Shown here in pieces: positions 27,674-35,723 of a stretch of DNA of 64,000 nucleotides (position 1 is its first letter; each line of letters starts with the position of its first letter). Below the pieces are notes generated by a model, which did no database searches, was not told the DNA's origin, and was given only the letters and a program-made list of their open reading frames with translations. Position numbers and translations under genes: made by a program. Origin of the DNA: Flavobacterium sp. LC2016-12 (GTDB lineage: Bacteria > Bacteroidota > Bacteroidia > Flavobacteriales > Flavobacteriaceae); contig NZ_JADKPT010000001.1 in the NCBI RefSeq assembly GCF_015351595.1, positions 682,001 to 746,000 of the forward strand, in the 5' to 3' direction.

Positions 27674-28732
27674 TTATTTATAAGATTCTTTAAATTCCCT
27701 ATCAGTTGTAAAAACTCTTTTATTGACTGTTTCTAAAGGGTAGCCATTTATTAGTACTTCAAAATCGCTATTGTCAGGATTAATTTTTATTTGAATTTCA
27801 TTATCCCCATTATCTTCATTTTTAAATTGTTCGTTTGTTTTCTCCCAATTAAAAAATGCCCTGCCTTCGAATTTTTCTCCTTTACCGGTTTCCCAAAAAA
27901 AAGTAATAAGACTTGGAATAGCCCTTTCTCTTTTGGCAGGATGCAATAAAATTGGGCGAACTGCATTCTCAGTCTCAGCATTAAAATATTCTGTTAATAT
28001 CCAGAAAAGTTTAAAGTTTTTATTTTCAGAAGTTATGTCAGGACGCCAGACATATTTTTTACGGTAATTGTCCAATTTTTGAGGACTGGCATCTGCAATT
28101 AAATATTTTTCACGTACTTCTTTTCGATTCATTGACCAGGAAGCAAATAACTTTTTCTCAAGGATCTTATCATCTTTTATGACCTCAGCCTGATAGCGCC
28201 CCAGTTCTTTTTGTGAAGCACCATATCGCAGCCAAACCACGACCATTCCCTTTGGCGCAAAGCCAAAAACAAGATCTCTAAATTCTGTATACGCTCCATA
28301 CTGATTAGGTTTACGTTCATATACATATTCCTTTAGTTCTTCATCATTTTCTAAATCTTCATCAGTAGCATATAACCTTTTGGCTAAATCTACAATCGTA
28401 TCTACCTGGAAATCTACATTTAGGCGATAAAAAATATCTTCATATCCTACATAATACGTAATGTCTGCGCCAATAGGGGTACCATATTGCTCTGTCCATG
28501 ATTTATGAGAATCTCCCCATACGCCGGAGGAACCTCCATAGGGGAATGAGGCAGAAATACCCTCCAAAGTTTTTATTTTATCATAAACAAGCTCTATTCT
28601 GTATTTGCTTTCAGCATGGCACATTTCTACATGAAACTGCGGTAATTCTTTTTTCATTTGGCAACTGATTAATTGGGTAAAAATAATGGTAAGTAAACTA
28701 CAATGCAGTAATAGTTTTTTTCTTTTATCCAT
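27674..28732 (-). CDS. DUF2931-family lipoprotein, probable immunity protein of the lipase effector
   Basis: The 352-residue protein has a lipoprotein signal with lipobox QLISC (Cys24) and a DUF2931-type domain (GADITYYVGYEDIFYRLNVDFQVDTIVDLAKRLYA and FAPKGMVVVWLRYGA). Its start overlaps the end of the lipase gene by 8 bases, so the two are translationally coupled. Tle-type lipases act on periplasm-facing phospholipids, and their known immunity proteins are periplasmic or lipoproteins. The gene order effector then lipoprotein therefore fits an effector/immunity pair. The family name is by recognition, the immunity role by context. Confidence 0.8.
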   Translation of the reverse strand: MDKRKKLLLHCSLLTIIFTQLISCQMKKELPQFHVEMCHAESKYRIELVYDKIKTLEGISASFPYGGSSGVWGDSHKSWTEQYGTPIGADITYYVGYEDIFYRLNVDFQVDTIVDLAKRLYATDEDLENDEELKEYVYERKPNQYGAYTEFRDLVFGFAPKGMVVVWLRYGASQKELGRYQAEVIKDDKILEKKLFASWSMNRKEVREKYLIADASPQKLDNYRKKYVWRPDITSENKNFKLFWILTEYFNAETENAVRPILLHPAKRERAIPSLITFFWETGKGEKFEGRAFFNWEKTNEQFKNEDNGDNEIQIKINPDNSDFEVLINGYPLETVNKRVFTTDREFKESYK

Positions 28733-30377
28733 GATGTATTTCTCTTTTTCTATATTGTTGTTTTAGGGCTCCTTCTTTAGATGGAGCCTGACTTTCACGT
28801 GTTTTCAATCCCAGTCTATTGGCTTTAACAGACCAGTGAAGGTATTCGTTTCGAAGAGTTTTTAAATCCTCAGGATCTATATAGTCAAGGTATGATATTT
28901 GGCGCAGCTCTTTTAAGTATTCCTGATCTGACGTTGGTTTATTCTTGATATACTCATTACGCAGATTGTTGCATGCTACCATATAGTTGAATAACTGATT
29001 ATACACTTGCTGTAAAAAAGCATGGTTAATTCCATGTGTTTTTTTTACAATATCTTCATCGTACATCACTCCAAATTGACCGGAGTAATACAGCATTTTT
29101 TTTAGTGGGATCTTGTCATAAATATTGCGCAGGCCTTTTCTTGTACCGACAACGGTGTAAAAAGTTTCTGTATCATCAATGCTTCCTTTTGTTTCTGTAC
29201 CCAGGTCTGAATCGCGAAGAACTCCGGCAGTAATTTGATAAGGTTTGTACCAGCCTTCGTTAATTACTATTTTCCTAAATTTTTCTATTTCGGTATCAGT
29301 ACCATGAATTATCCTGTTGTAAACAGATTCTCTTTTATAATATAAAACAGAAACTTCGTCTTCGAGATCATTATAAGCACCGCCAATATCACAATGGACG
29401 CCGGGCAGTGTATACTCCAGCCCATTTAAACCTGCACTGGTAATATCAGTAAGGTCAAAGTTTTCCCGGTATTCATCATCTGCCGAAAGCTGAAAAACAA
29501 AATGTGAATTTTTAATGGCATCAAGATCTAAATCACTTACATCATTTCCATGATAAACCCCGTAAGAAGCAACGGTATCATAAAGCCCTGTAAAATTGAA
29601 TTTAATTTTTTTTGGATTAATTTGGTTTTTCAATAAGCAGGCGGCAAAATAACCATGTTTGTCTAATATAGGGCTGTAAGGTACCTTAAACCTAAAATCC
29701 TGAGTTTCCATCCCCTGATAGCTTCGAGGTGTATTTATTGTTATATTATTATTTCCATCTGTATTAAAAACAATAGCAGGACTATTGGCGATATGCAAAA
29801 AATGTCTGGCAGCTGCCGCGCCACGGCTAAAACCAAAAACATTTACTTTTAATTCATCAATCTCTTTTCCTTTATACTTGAAGGCTCTTTTGCCAGCTTC
29901 GACACAAGCCTTAACAACTTTTGCTACTATACCTCTGTCACCCATACCCGTGGCAACATCAGGAAGAACATCATCACTTTGCTCATCATGGGTTCCTATT
30001 CCTTCAATATAAATACTTTCCTGAAAAGGTTCATCGGCCTTTATAGTGTCATAACCACGTGCCACGTTCGAGAAATCATTGGTATAACTGTCATTTTCAT
30101 GGTTCGACTCCTTGTAATCCCTGCCTTTTGTTGTATTGGTTTTATTGTTTTGTGTGCCGTCAAAAAATATATTTAAAGTAATATCGATTGTAGTGGCTAA
30201 TGTATCTGATGGATGAAGAGGTTCATAATCATGATAGATAATTCCTTCTTCTTGCCCATGCCAAATATTATGCTGAGCAGCAATAAAATCTATATTTCCT
30301 TCTGTTGCCCGTATGTCTATATTTCCGGTTGTGGCGGTTTTAGTTAATGTTCCGCCAATAATTCTTGTAATGCTCAT
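28725..30377 (-). CDS. T6SS phospholipase effector, Tle1-like (DUF2235)
   Basis: The 550-residue protein has the DUF2235 alpha/beta-hydrolase domain from about residue 65 (IDITLNIFFDGTQNN) with nucleophile elbow FGFSRG (S184), D267 (GLYDTV) and H328 (PGVHCDIGGAY), the triad of Tle1 lipases. There is no signal peptide, as expected for type VI cargo. The first 45 residues (GGTLTKTATTGNIDIRATEGNID) look like the repeats of the VgrG beta-helix needle rather than a lipase, so they may dock the effector on the spike. The gene follows vgrG by 2 bases and overlaps its likely immunity gene. Confidence 0.85.
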   Translation of the reverse strand: MSITRIIGGTLTKTATTGNIDIRATEGNIDFIAAQHNIWHGQEEGIIYHDYEPLHPSDTLATTIDITLNIFFDGTQNNKTNTTKGRDYKESNHENDSYTNDFSNVARGYDTIKADEPFQESIYIEGIGTHDEQSDDVLPDVATGMGDRGIVAKVVKACVEAGKRAFKYKGKEIDELKVNVFGFSRGAAAARHFLHIANSPAIVFNTDGNNNITINTPRSYQGMETQDFRFKVPYSPILDKHGYFAACLLKNQINPKKIKFNFTGLYDTVASYGVYHGNDVSDLDLDAIKNSHFVFQLSADDEYRENFDLTDITSAGLNGLEYTLPGVHCDIGGAYNDLEDEVSVLYYKRESVYNRIIHGTDTEIEKFRKIVINEGWYKPYQITAGVLRDSDLGTETKGSIDDTETFYTVVGTRKGLRNIYDKIPLKKMLYYSGQFGVMYDEDIVKKTHGINHAFLQQVYNQLFNYMVACNNLRNEYIKNKPTSDQEYLKELRQISYLDYIDPEDLKTLRNEYLHWSVKANRLGLKTRESQAPSKEGALKQQYRKREIHHG

Positions 30378-30379
30378 AA

Positions 30380-32188
30380 TTAACCGTTTTTAGATGTTTC
30401 GCCACTGTGGTTGTTTACGTTTTTGGCACCTCGTACATTTATACTTTTCTCGACGCTGTTTAACAGAACTTCCTGAGCTATTTCTTTAATATCTTTACTC
30501 TCTGTTTCTTTATTTCCTTTTATCCATTCAGCCATATTCCCTATAACATTTAGCATAAAATTGATACCAATAGAAATGGTTTTCGAGCCAGTAATAGTTT
30601 CAGTATGATTACCGCCAATAGTATCCGTTTTATTGAGTCCTATTGTTGTGGTCATGTTTTGCCCTGCATTCATATTGATGTCCTCTCCTGCATTGAATGT
30701 CATATTTTTAGGAGCTTCTAACTCTATATTTCCATTTCCGTCCATGAAATATTTGTTTCCGCTTGGGTCTTGGATTAAAACGCTTCCATCAGCATCGTTA
30801 AGAATTATTATAATTCCGGATCGCGTTCGTATGACTTTTAAATCATTTTTGGGAGTGTTGTAGCCAGAAAATGCTTGTCCGTTATATTGGGTTCCCATCA
30901 CAAAAGGACAATCAACATTGCCACCTTCAAAACCAACTAGTACTTCTTCGCCAATTTCAGGAATGAAATAAAAGCCTTTTCCTGAACCGGAGTGAGGTTG
31001 TATCATACGCATCCACTCACTCGTATTTCCCCAGCCGGGCCAATAGAAATCGACTTTGATGCGTCCCATGCCTTCGGGGTCGTTGTTATCTTTTACCAAG
31101 GCGGACTGGCTTTCGGCGGTTGCGAAAGAGGTAACGTCTGTGTAATGGGGCGCGGCGACATCGGCGGGGATGGCTTTGAATTCGCAGCTGTAGTTTCCGT
31201 TTACTTCTGAGTGGTGGGTTATTTCGATGGCTATTAGTTCGTGTTCTACGGTTTTGTTTTGGATGGTGAAAACTTGTCCTACGCCGATTGGTAAATAGGA
31301 GGTACCACTGTAAAAAATACTGTTGGCATCTCTGCCTGCGGTTTGCAGTTTGACCATTTCGTCGATTTCGTCTTTGTTTTGGGCATTGTTGGTATAGGCG
31401 CCATTGCTTAAACCCTGGCGGACGATTGATCCCTGATTGAAACCAACCGATTTTGCAAAACGATCCTGACTTCCGCTGGTGCTTTTTTCGGAGGCGTTTT
31501 TGATGTTGGATGCGTTGTTGGGGTCGTATCCGCCAAAAGAAGTTTTATGCGAAACTAACTGTGCCTGAATCTTAAAGTGATGAAGCGAAGAACCGTTGAT
31601 GAGTTTTACTTTGCTGGTTTTGGTTTGCCCGAATTGCATGCGCATGCCGTCGAAGTAAAACCATTGTCCGTAACGTGTTGCTAATCGTTTCAGGAATTCA
31701 AAACTGGTTTCGTTGTACTGTGGTTTGTATTTGAAGGGTTTTGTGAAAGTGGGCAAAATAGCTTCACGCTGATAAAACTCTCCGAAACTTTCTTCTGAAA
31801 AGATTTCCAGTGCAATATCCTGAAGGTTCTTTTCGAGAAAGATTCTTGATTTTTTCATGTCATCAATGACTACGGTGTGGCTTATTCCCGAAACTAATAT
31901 TCCCGCCGGACTTCCGTGGCGGTCAACGGATTCTACGCCGTTTATTATGCCTTTAGACATTAATTGAATGCCGTTGACTTTAAACGTAAAAATGACTTCA
32001 GCGCCTATATGTTTGCTTAAAGCAGCCGCTTGATCAGCGGGTTCGATTACGGCTTTGGATGTATACTGCCACATAAAAGAGAAATAATGATGCTCTGCCA
32101 TTTTTTGTGAAAGCTGCAAATCGTAATAAATAACGTTTTGCGAAAAACTGCTGATAGCAATATGTACCTGCTCGGAAAATTTACTCAT
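30380..32188 (-). CDS. vgrG: Type VI secretion spike protein VgrG
   Basis: The start is placed at ATG 32188 (MSKFSEQVHIAISS); an upstream in-frame ATG (32242) lies in a duplicated intergenic repeat and adds atypical residues. The 602-residue protein has gp27-like domains, the gp5 OB-fold (GRIKVDFYWPGWGNTSEWMRMIQPHSGSGKGFYFIPEIGEEVLVGFEGG, about residues 390-440) and a C-terminal beta-helix with repeated Asn/Gly/Thr (NAGEDINMNAGQNMTTTIG). It forms the tip that delivers the lipase. No other T6SS structural gene is in the window, so the apparatus must be encoded elsewhere. Confidence 0.9.
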   Translation of the reverse strand: MSKFSEQVHIAISSFSQNVIYYDLQLSQKMAEHHYFSFMWQYTSKAVIEPADQAAALSKHIGAEVIFTFKVNGIQLMSKGIINGVESVDRHGSPAGILVSGISHTVVIDDMKKSRIFLEKNLQDIALEIFSEESFGEFYQREAILPTFTKPFKYKPQYNETSFEFLKRLATRYGQWFYFDGMRMQFGQTKTSKVKLINGSSLHHFKIQAQLVSHKTSFGGYDPNNASNIKNASEKSTSGSQDRFAKSVGFNQGSIVRQGLSNGAYTNNAQNKDEIDEMVKLQTAGRDANSIFYSGTSYLPIGVGQVFTIQNKTVEHELIAIEITHHSEVNGNYSCEFKAIPADVAAPHYTDVTSFATAESQSALVKDNNDPEGMGRIKVDFYWPGWGNTSEWMRMIQPHSGSGKGFYFIPEIGEEVLVGFEGGNVDCPFVMGTQYNGQAFSGYNTPKNDLKVIRTRSGIIIILNDADGSVLIQDPSGNKYFMDGNGNIELEAPKNMTFNAGEDINMNAGQNMTTTIGLNKTDTIGGNHTETITGSKTISIGINFMLNVIGNMAEWIKGNKETESKDIKEIAQEVLLNSVEKSINVRGAKNVNNHSGETSKNG

Positions 32189-32232
32189 GATTGTATTGTT
32201 TTGATTAGATCGATTCGTAAATATAGGCCTAG

Positions 32233-32521
32233 CTATTTCCAATGGATTGCTAGGAAAAGGTATTAGAATAGTAGTAAAAGGTTTTTTAAATGGATTGATT
32301 ATAAAATAAAGTAGGAGAGAAGTACAAAAAGAAAAACCTTAAAAGACGATACTTGGGAGTACTGTCTTTTAAGGTTTTGTTTGATTCTATTTTTAAGTAA
32401 AATTTAGTTTAAAGTCGGAGACTTTGAGGAGTTCTTGTTTTCAATTGTGGGCTTTGTTGAAATGGCGCAAAGTCAGAGACGTTTGCGCAGCGAAAGTAGA
32501 GAACACTTAGGAGAGCAGGGG
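32233..32521. repeat. Tandem duplication, copy 1 (unit about 289 bp)
   Basis: This unit is repeated at 32522-32814 with scattered differences. Inside it are a terminator-like stem (AAAACCTTAAAAGAC pairing with GTCTTTTAAGGTTTT, about 32330-32375), a small stem AAAGTC/GACTTT and a stem GCGCAAAGTC/GACGTTTGCGC (about 32465-32488). No coding frame is evident. It abuts the vgrG start, so the vgrG promoter must lie in it. Confidence 0.85.
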
Positions 32522-32814
32522 TATTTCTAAGGGATTACTAGTAAAAGTTATTATAGTGGTAGTAAAAGGTTTTTTAAATTGAATAGTTTGTAAGATGAGT
32601 AGGATAGTAGTATAAAAAGAAAAACCTTAAAAGATGGTACTTTTGGAGTACTGTCTTTTAAGGTTTTGTTTGGATTGTATTCTAAACAAAATTTAGCTTA
32701 AAGTCGGAGACTTTGAGGTGTTTTTATTTTCAATTGTGGGCTTTGTTGAAATGGCGCAAAGTCAGAGACGTTTGCGCAGCGATTGACAAGAACACTTTTG
32801 GGAGCGGGGGAGTG
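32522..32814. repeat. Tandem duplication, copy 2
   Basis: It keeps all three stems of copy 1. In the first stem the loop is replaced by a further short palindrome (GGTACT...AGTACT), so the structure, not the loop sequence, is conserved. Between 32815 and the hsdM start (32953) I see only A+T-rich leader sequence with TACTTTAG as a poor -7 candidate. Together the two copies explain most of the 764-base gap between vgrG and hsdM. Confidence 0.85.
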
Positions 32815-32952
32815 GGGTAGAATGAATATTTCATAGAATTTTAGTGATGTTTTTATTCACTTTTACAGATTACCACACTCTTATTAGTGAAATATTCGAT
32901 ACTTTAGCCATTTAATAAAAATCAGAATAAATACAAGTTTTTACAATATTTC

Positions 32953-34533
32953 ATGACCCAACAACAAATAAAAAATTTAGAAAAAGAACTCTGGGATGCT
33001 GCTGACGAACTAAGAGGGAACTCCAAACTTACAGCTGCCGAATATAAAGACCCTTTGCTAGGATTAGTGCTCTTACGTTTTGCACAAAACCGTTATGAAG
33101 ATGTCAAAATTATTTTAGCCAATTCTTTAGCTATAAATCCGCGTACAGGTAAACAACTGGAACCAACTAAGAATGACTATGCTGGAGCTGGAGCGATTCT
33201 TTTACCTGAAAAAGCTAAATATGAATACTTAGTATCTCTACCAGAAACTGAAAATATATCGGAAGCCATCAACAATGCTATGAAATTGATTGAAGCTGAA
33301 TATCCAGATTTAGCAGGTATTTTACCAAAAAGTTATCAGGAATTTGACGAAAAATTATTACGTGATTTGGTTCGTGTGTTTAATAAAGATGCTGTTCGAC
33401 ATGCCAAAGGAGATGTCTTTGGGCGTATTTACGAGTTTTTCTTGATGAAATTTTCTATGCAAGGTGCTGGTGCGCAAGAAGGTGGAGAATTCTTTACGCC
33501 TCCATCACTGGTAAACCTTATTGTGAATTTTATTCAGCCTAATCATGGAATCATACATGATCCTGCTTGTGGTTCTGGTGGAATGTTTGTTCAAACCGCT
33601 CATTTTGTTCAGGACCATGAAAATAAAAAGGTAAATGAAGCCATTCATGTTTATGGTACAGAGCTAAAAAGCAACAATGCCAAATTAGCTAAAATGAATT
33701 TAGCCATTCACGGTATCGAAGGCAAAATTATAGAAAGCAATAGCTTTTATACTAACCCGCATAATCTTACCGGAAAATGCGATTTTGTTATGGCAAATCC
33801 TCCCTTTAATGTGGATAAGGTCGATGCCAAAAATAAATTCTTGGCCGAAGACGAGCGCCTTCCTTTTGGAGCACCACTTACAGGTAATGGAACTGTAAGT
33901 AATGGAAATTATTTATGGATGCAATATTTCTATTCCTATCTAAACAGTACAGGACGTGCAGGATTTGTCATGGCTTCCTCGGCTACGGATGCGGGTAATG
34001 CCGAAAAAAGAATTCGTAAAGAACTAATAGAAACCGGAGCTGTAGAATGTATCGTTTCGGTAGGGAATAATTTTTTCTATACCCGTTCTTTACCCTGTCA
34101 TGTATGGTTTTATAACAAAGGAAAAAAGAAGGAAAACAAAAATAAAATACTGATGATTGATGCTCGTAACACTTTCCGTAAAGTAAGTACGACCATCAAT
34201 GATTTTAGTGAAGAACAATTAGAAGGACTTACCGCTATCATGCAGTTATTTCGTGGTGAAAAGCCAGAACTTAGTGCTAATAATACATGGTTTAACGAAA
34301 AATTCCCAACAGGCAAATATGAAGATGTAGAAGGCTTGTGTAAAATTGTAGATCTTAAAGAAGTTGCTTTGCAAGATTATAGTTTGACTCCCGGTCGCTA
34401 TGTAGGTGTAGTAGTTAATCTCGATATGGATTTTGATTACCAAGGGCGTATGATCGAAATTCATGATGAATTGACAACTTTGAGTGAAGAAGCTAATCGA
34501 TTGATGCAACAAATTCAAAGTGTGCAATTATGA
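32953..34533 (+). CDS. hsdM: Type I restriction-modification system, DNA methyltransferase subunit
   Basis: The 526-residue protein has the HsdM N-terminal helical domain (about 1-140) and the N6-adenine methylase domain with SAM-binding DPACGSGGMF (from D203) and catalytic NPPF (282-285). With HsdS it methylates adenine in a bipartite recognition site. It overlaps hsdS by 4 bases (ATGA-type junction), showing coupling. It is the first gene of a five-gene restriction locus. Confidence 0.95.
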   Translation: MTQQQIKNLEKELWDAADELRGNSKLTAAEYKDPLLGLVLLRFAQNRYEDVKIILANSLAINPRTGKQLEPTKNDYAGAGAILLPEKAKYEYLVSLPETENISEAINNAMKLIEAEYPDLAGILPKSYQEFDEKLLRDLVRVFNKDAVRHAKGDVFGRIYEFFLMKFSMQGAGAQEGGEFFTPPSLVNLIVNFIQPNHGIIHDPACGSGGMFVQTAHFVQDHENKKVNEAIHVYGTELKSNNAKLAKMNLAIHGIEGKIIESNSFYTNPHNLTGKCDFVMANPPFNVDKVDAKNKFLAEDERLPFGAPLTGNGTVSNGNYLWMQYFYSYLNSTGRAGFVMASSATDAGNAEKRIRKELIETGAVECIVSVGNNFFYTRSLPCHVWFYNKGKKKENKNKILMIDARNTFRKVSTTINDFSEEQLEGLTAIMQLFRGEKPELSANNTWFNEKFPTGKYEDVEGLCKIVDLKEVALQDYSLTPGRYVGVVVNLDMDFDYQGRMIEIHDELTTLSEEANRLMQQIQSVQL

Positions 34534-35723
34534 GAGAGGGTTGGAAAGAGATAACTATTGGAGATTTAGGTCAGGTAATTACGGGAAATACGCCCCCAAG
34601 AAAACAACCTGATTTATATGGAAAACATACAATATTTGTAAAACCAACTGACATGGAGGTTGATAAAAAATATTGTTATAACCCAGAAGAATATTATTCG
34701 GAAAAAGGATTTATTAAGTATAAAAAAAGCCTTATTCCTAAAGGATCTACTTGCGTTGTCACAATTGGGAGTATTGGTCAAAAAATGATAAAGGCGCATA
34801 CCGAACTCTTTATAAATCAAGCCGTAAATGCAATTGTTCCAAACAATTATTACGATGAAGATTTTGTGTATTATTTATTAAAAATTAATTTATTTCAGTT
34901 AAAAACTTTTGATTCCGGGACCGCTTCAGGTAGAGAAAATGTTTCTAAATCTTCATTTTCGAATATTAAGCTTATTGTACCTAAATCCAAAAGAACCCAA
35001 AGCAAAATTGCATCAATTTTATCATCTTATGATGATTTAATTGAGAACAACCTGAAACGAATTAAATTATTGGAAGAAAAAGCCCAAATTACTTATGAGG
35101 AATGGTTTGTGAAAATGCGTTTTCCGGGTTATAAAACTGCTAAATTTGATGAGGTTACTGGATTTCCTGAGGGTTGGGAAAGAAAAAATATTGGGCTATT
35201 TACAGATATATTGAAAGGGAAAAATATTACTAAAAGTACAATTTGTGATGGAAAGATTCCTGTAGTCGCTGGAGGATTAAATCCTGCTTATTATCACGAT
35301 ACGGCTAATACATTCAATCCAGTCATAACTGTAAGCGCATCTGGTGCAAATGCAGGTTTTGTTAATTTATATTTAGAAGATGTATGGGCGTCAGATTGTT
35401 CTTATGTAGATTCAAAAATGTCCAAACATGTATTTTTTATATATTCTACATTAAAACAAAATCAAGATATAATAACTAATTTACAACAAGGTGCAGCTCA
35501 GCCTCATGTATATCCGAAAGATTTAAAAAAAATTGAGATTTTAATTCCCGAATTAAAATATTTGAATCAATTTGAATCAATTGCATTATCAATTTTTGAT
35601 TCAATAAGAAATTTTAAGATGCAAAATAAACTTCTAAAAGAAGCAAGAGGCATTTTATTACCGAGGTTGATGAGCGGTATGATTGATGTTGAACAATTAC
35701 AAATAGAAACCTTAAATGTCTAA
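34530..35723 (+). CDS. hsdS: Type I restriction-modification system, specificity subunit
   Basis: The 397-residue protein has the standard two target-recognition domains: TRD1 from about residue 3 (GWKEITIGDLGQVITGNTPP), a central conserved helix (LLEEKAQITYEEWFVKMRFPGY, about 181-202), TRD2 from about 213 (GWERKNIGLFTDILKGKNI), and a final helix (LLKEARGILLPRLMSGMI). Each TRD reads one half of the DNA site; the recognised sequence cannot be derived by eye. The DNA is visibly more A+T-rich than hsdM, as is common for exchangeable hsdS genes. Confidence 0.93.
   Translation: MREGWKEITIGDLGQVITGNTPPRKQPDLYGKHTIFVKPTDMEVDKKYCYNPEEYYSEKGFIKYKKSLIPKGSTCVVTIGSIGQKMIKAHTELFINQAVNAIVPNNYYDEDFVYYLLKINLFQLKTFDSGTASGRENVSKSSFSNIKLIVPKSKRTQSKIASILSSYDDLIENNLKRIKLLEEKAQITYEEWFVKMRFPGYKTAKFDEVTGFPEGWERKNIGLFTDILKGKNITKSTICDGKIPVVAGGLNPAYYHDTANTFNPVITVSASGANAGFVNLYLEDVWASDCSYVDSKMSKHVFFIYSTLKQNQDIITNLQQGAAQPHVYPKDLKKIEILIPELKYLNQFESIALSIFDSIRNFKMQNKLLKEARGILLPRLMSGMIDVEQLQIETLNV

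Noticed and set aside
29785-30012. Forward frame opposite the lipase gene
   Set aside because: It is a shadow of the strongly conserved DUF2235 frame; its composition has no family features.
32233-32814. Insertion sequence or remnant transposon
   Set aside because: No transposase frame and no terminal inverted repeats flank the unit; it is a plain tandem duplication.
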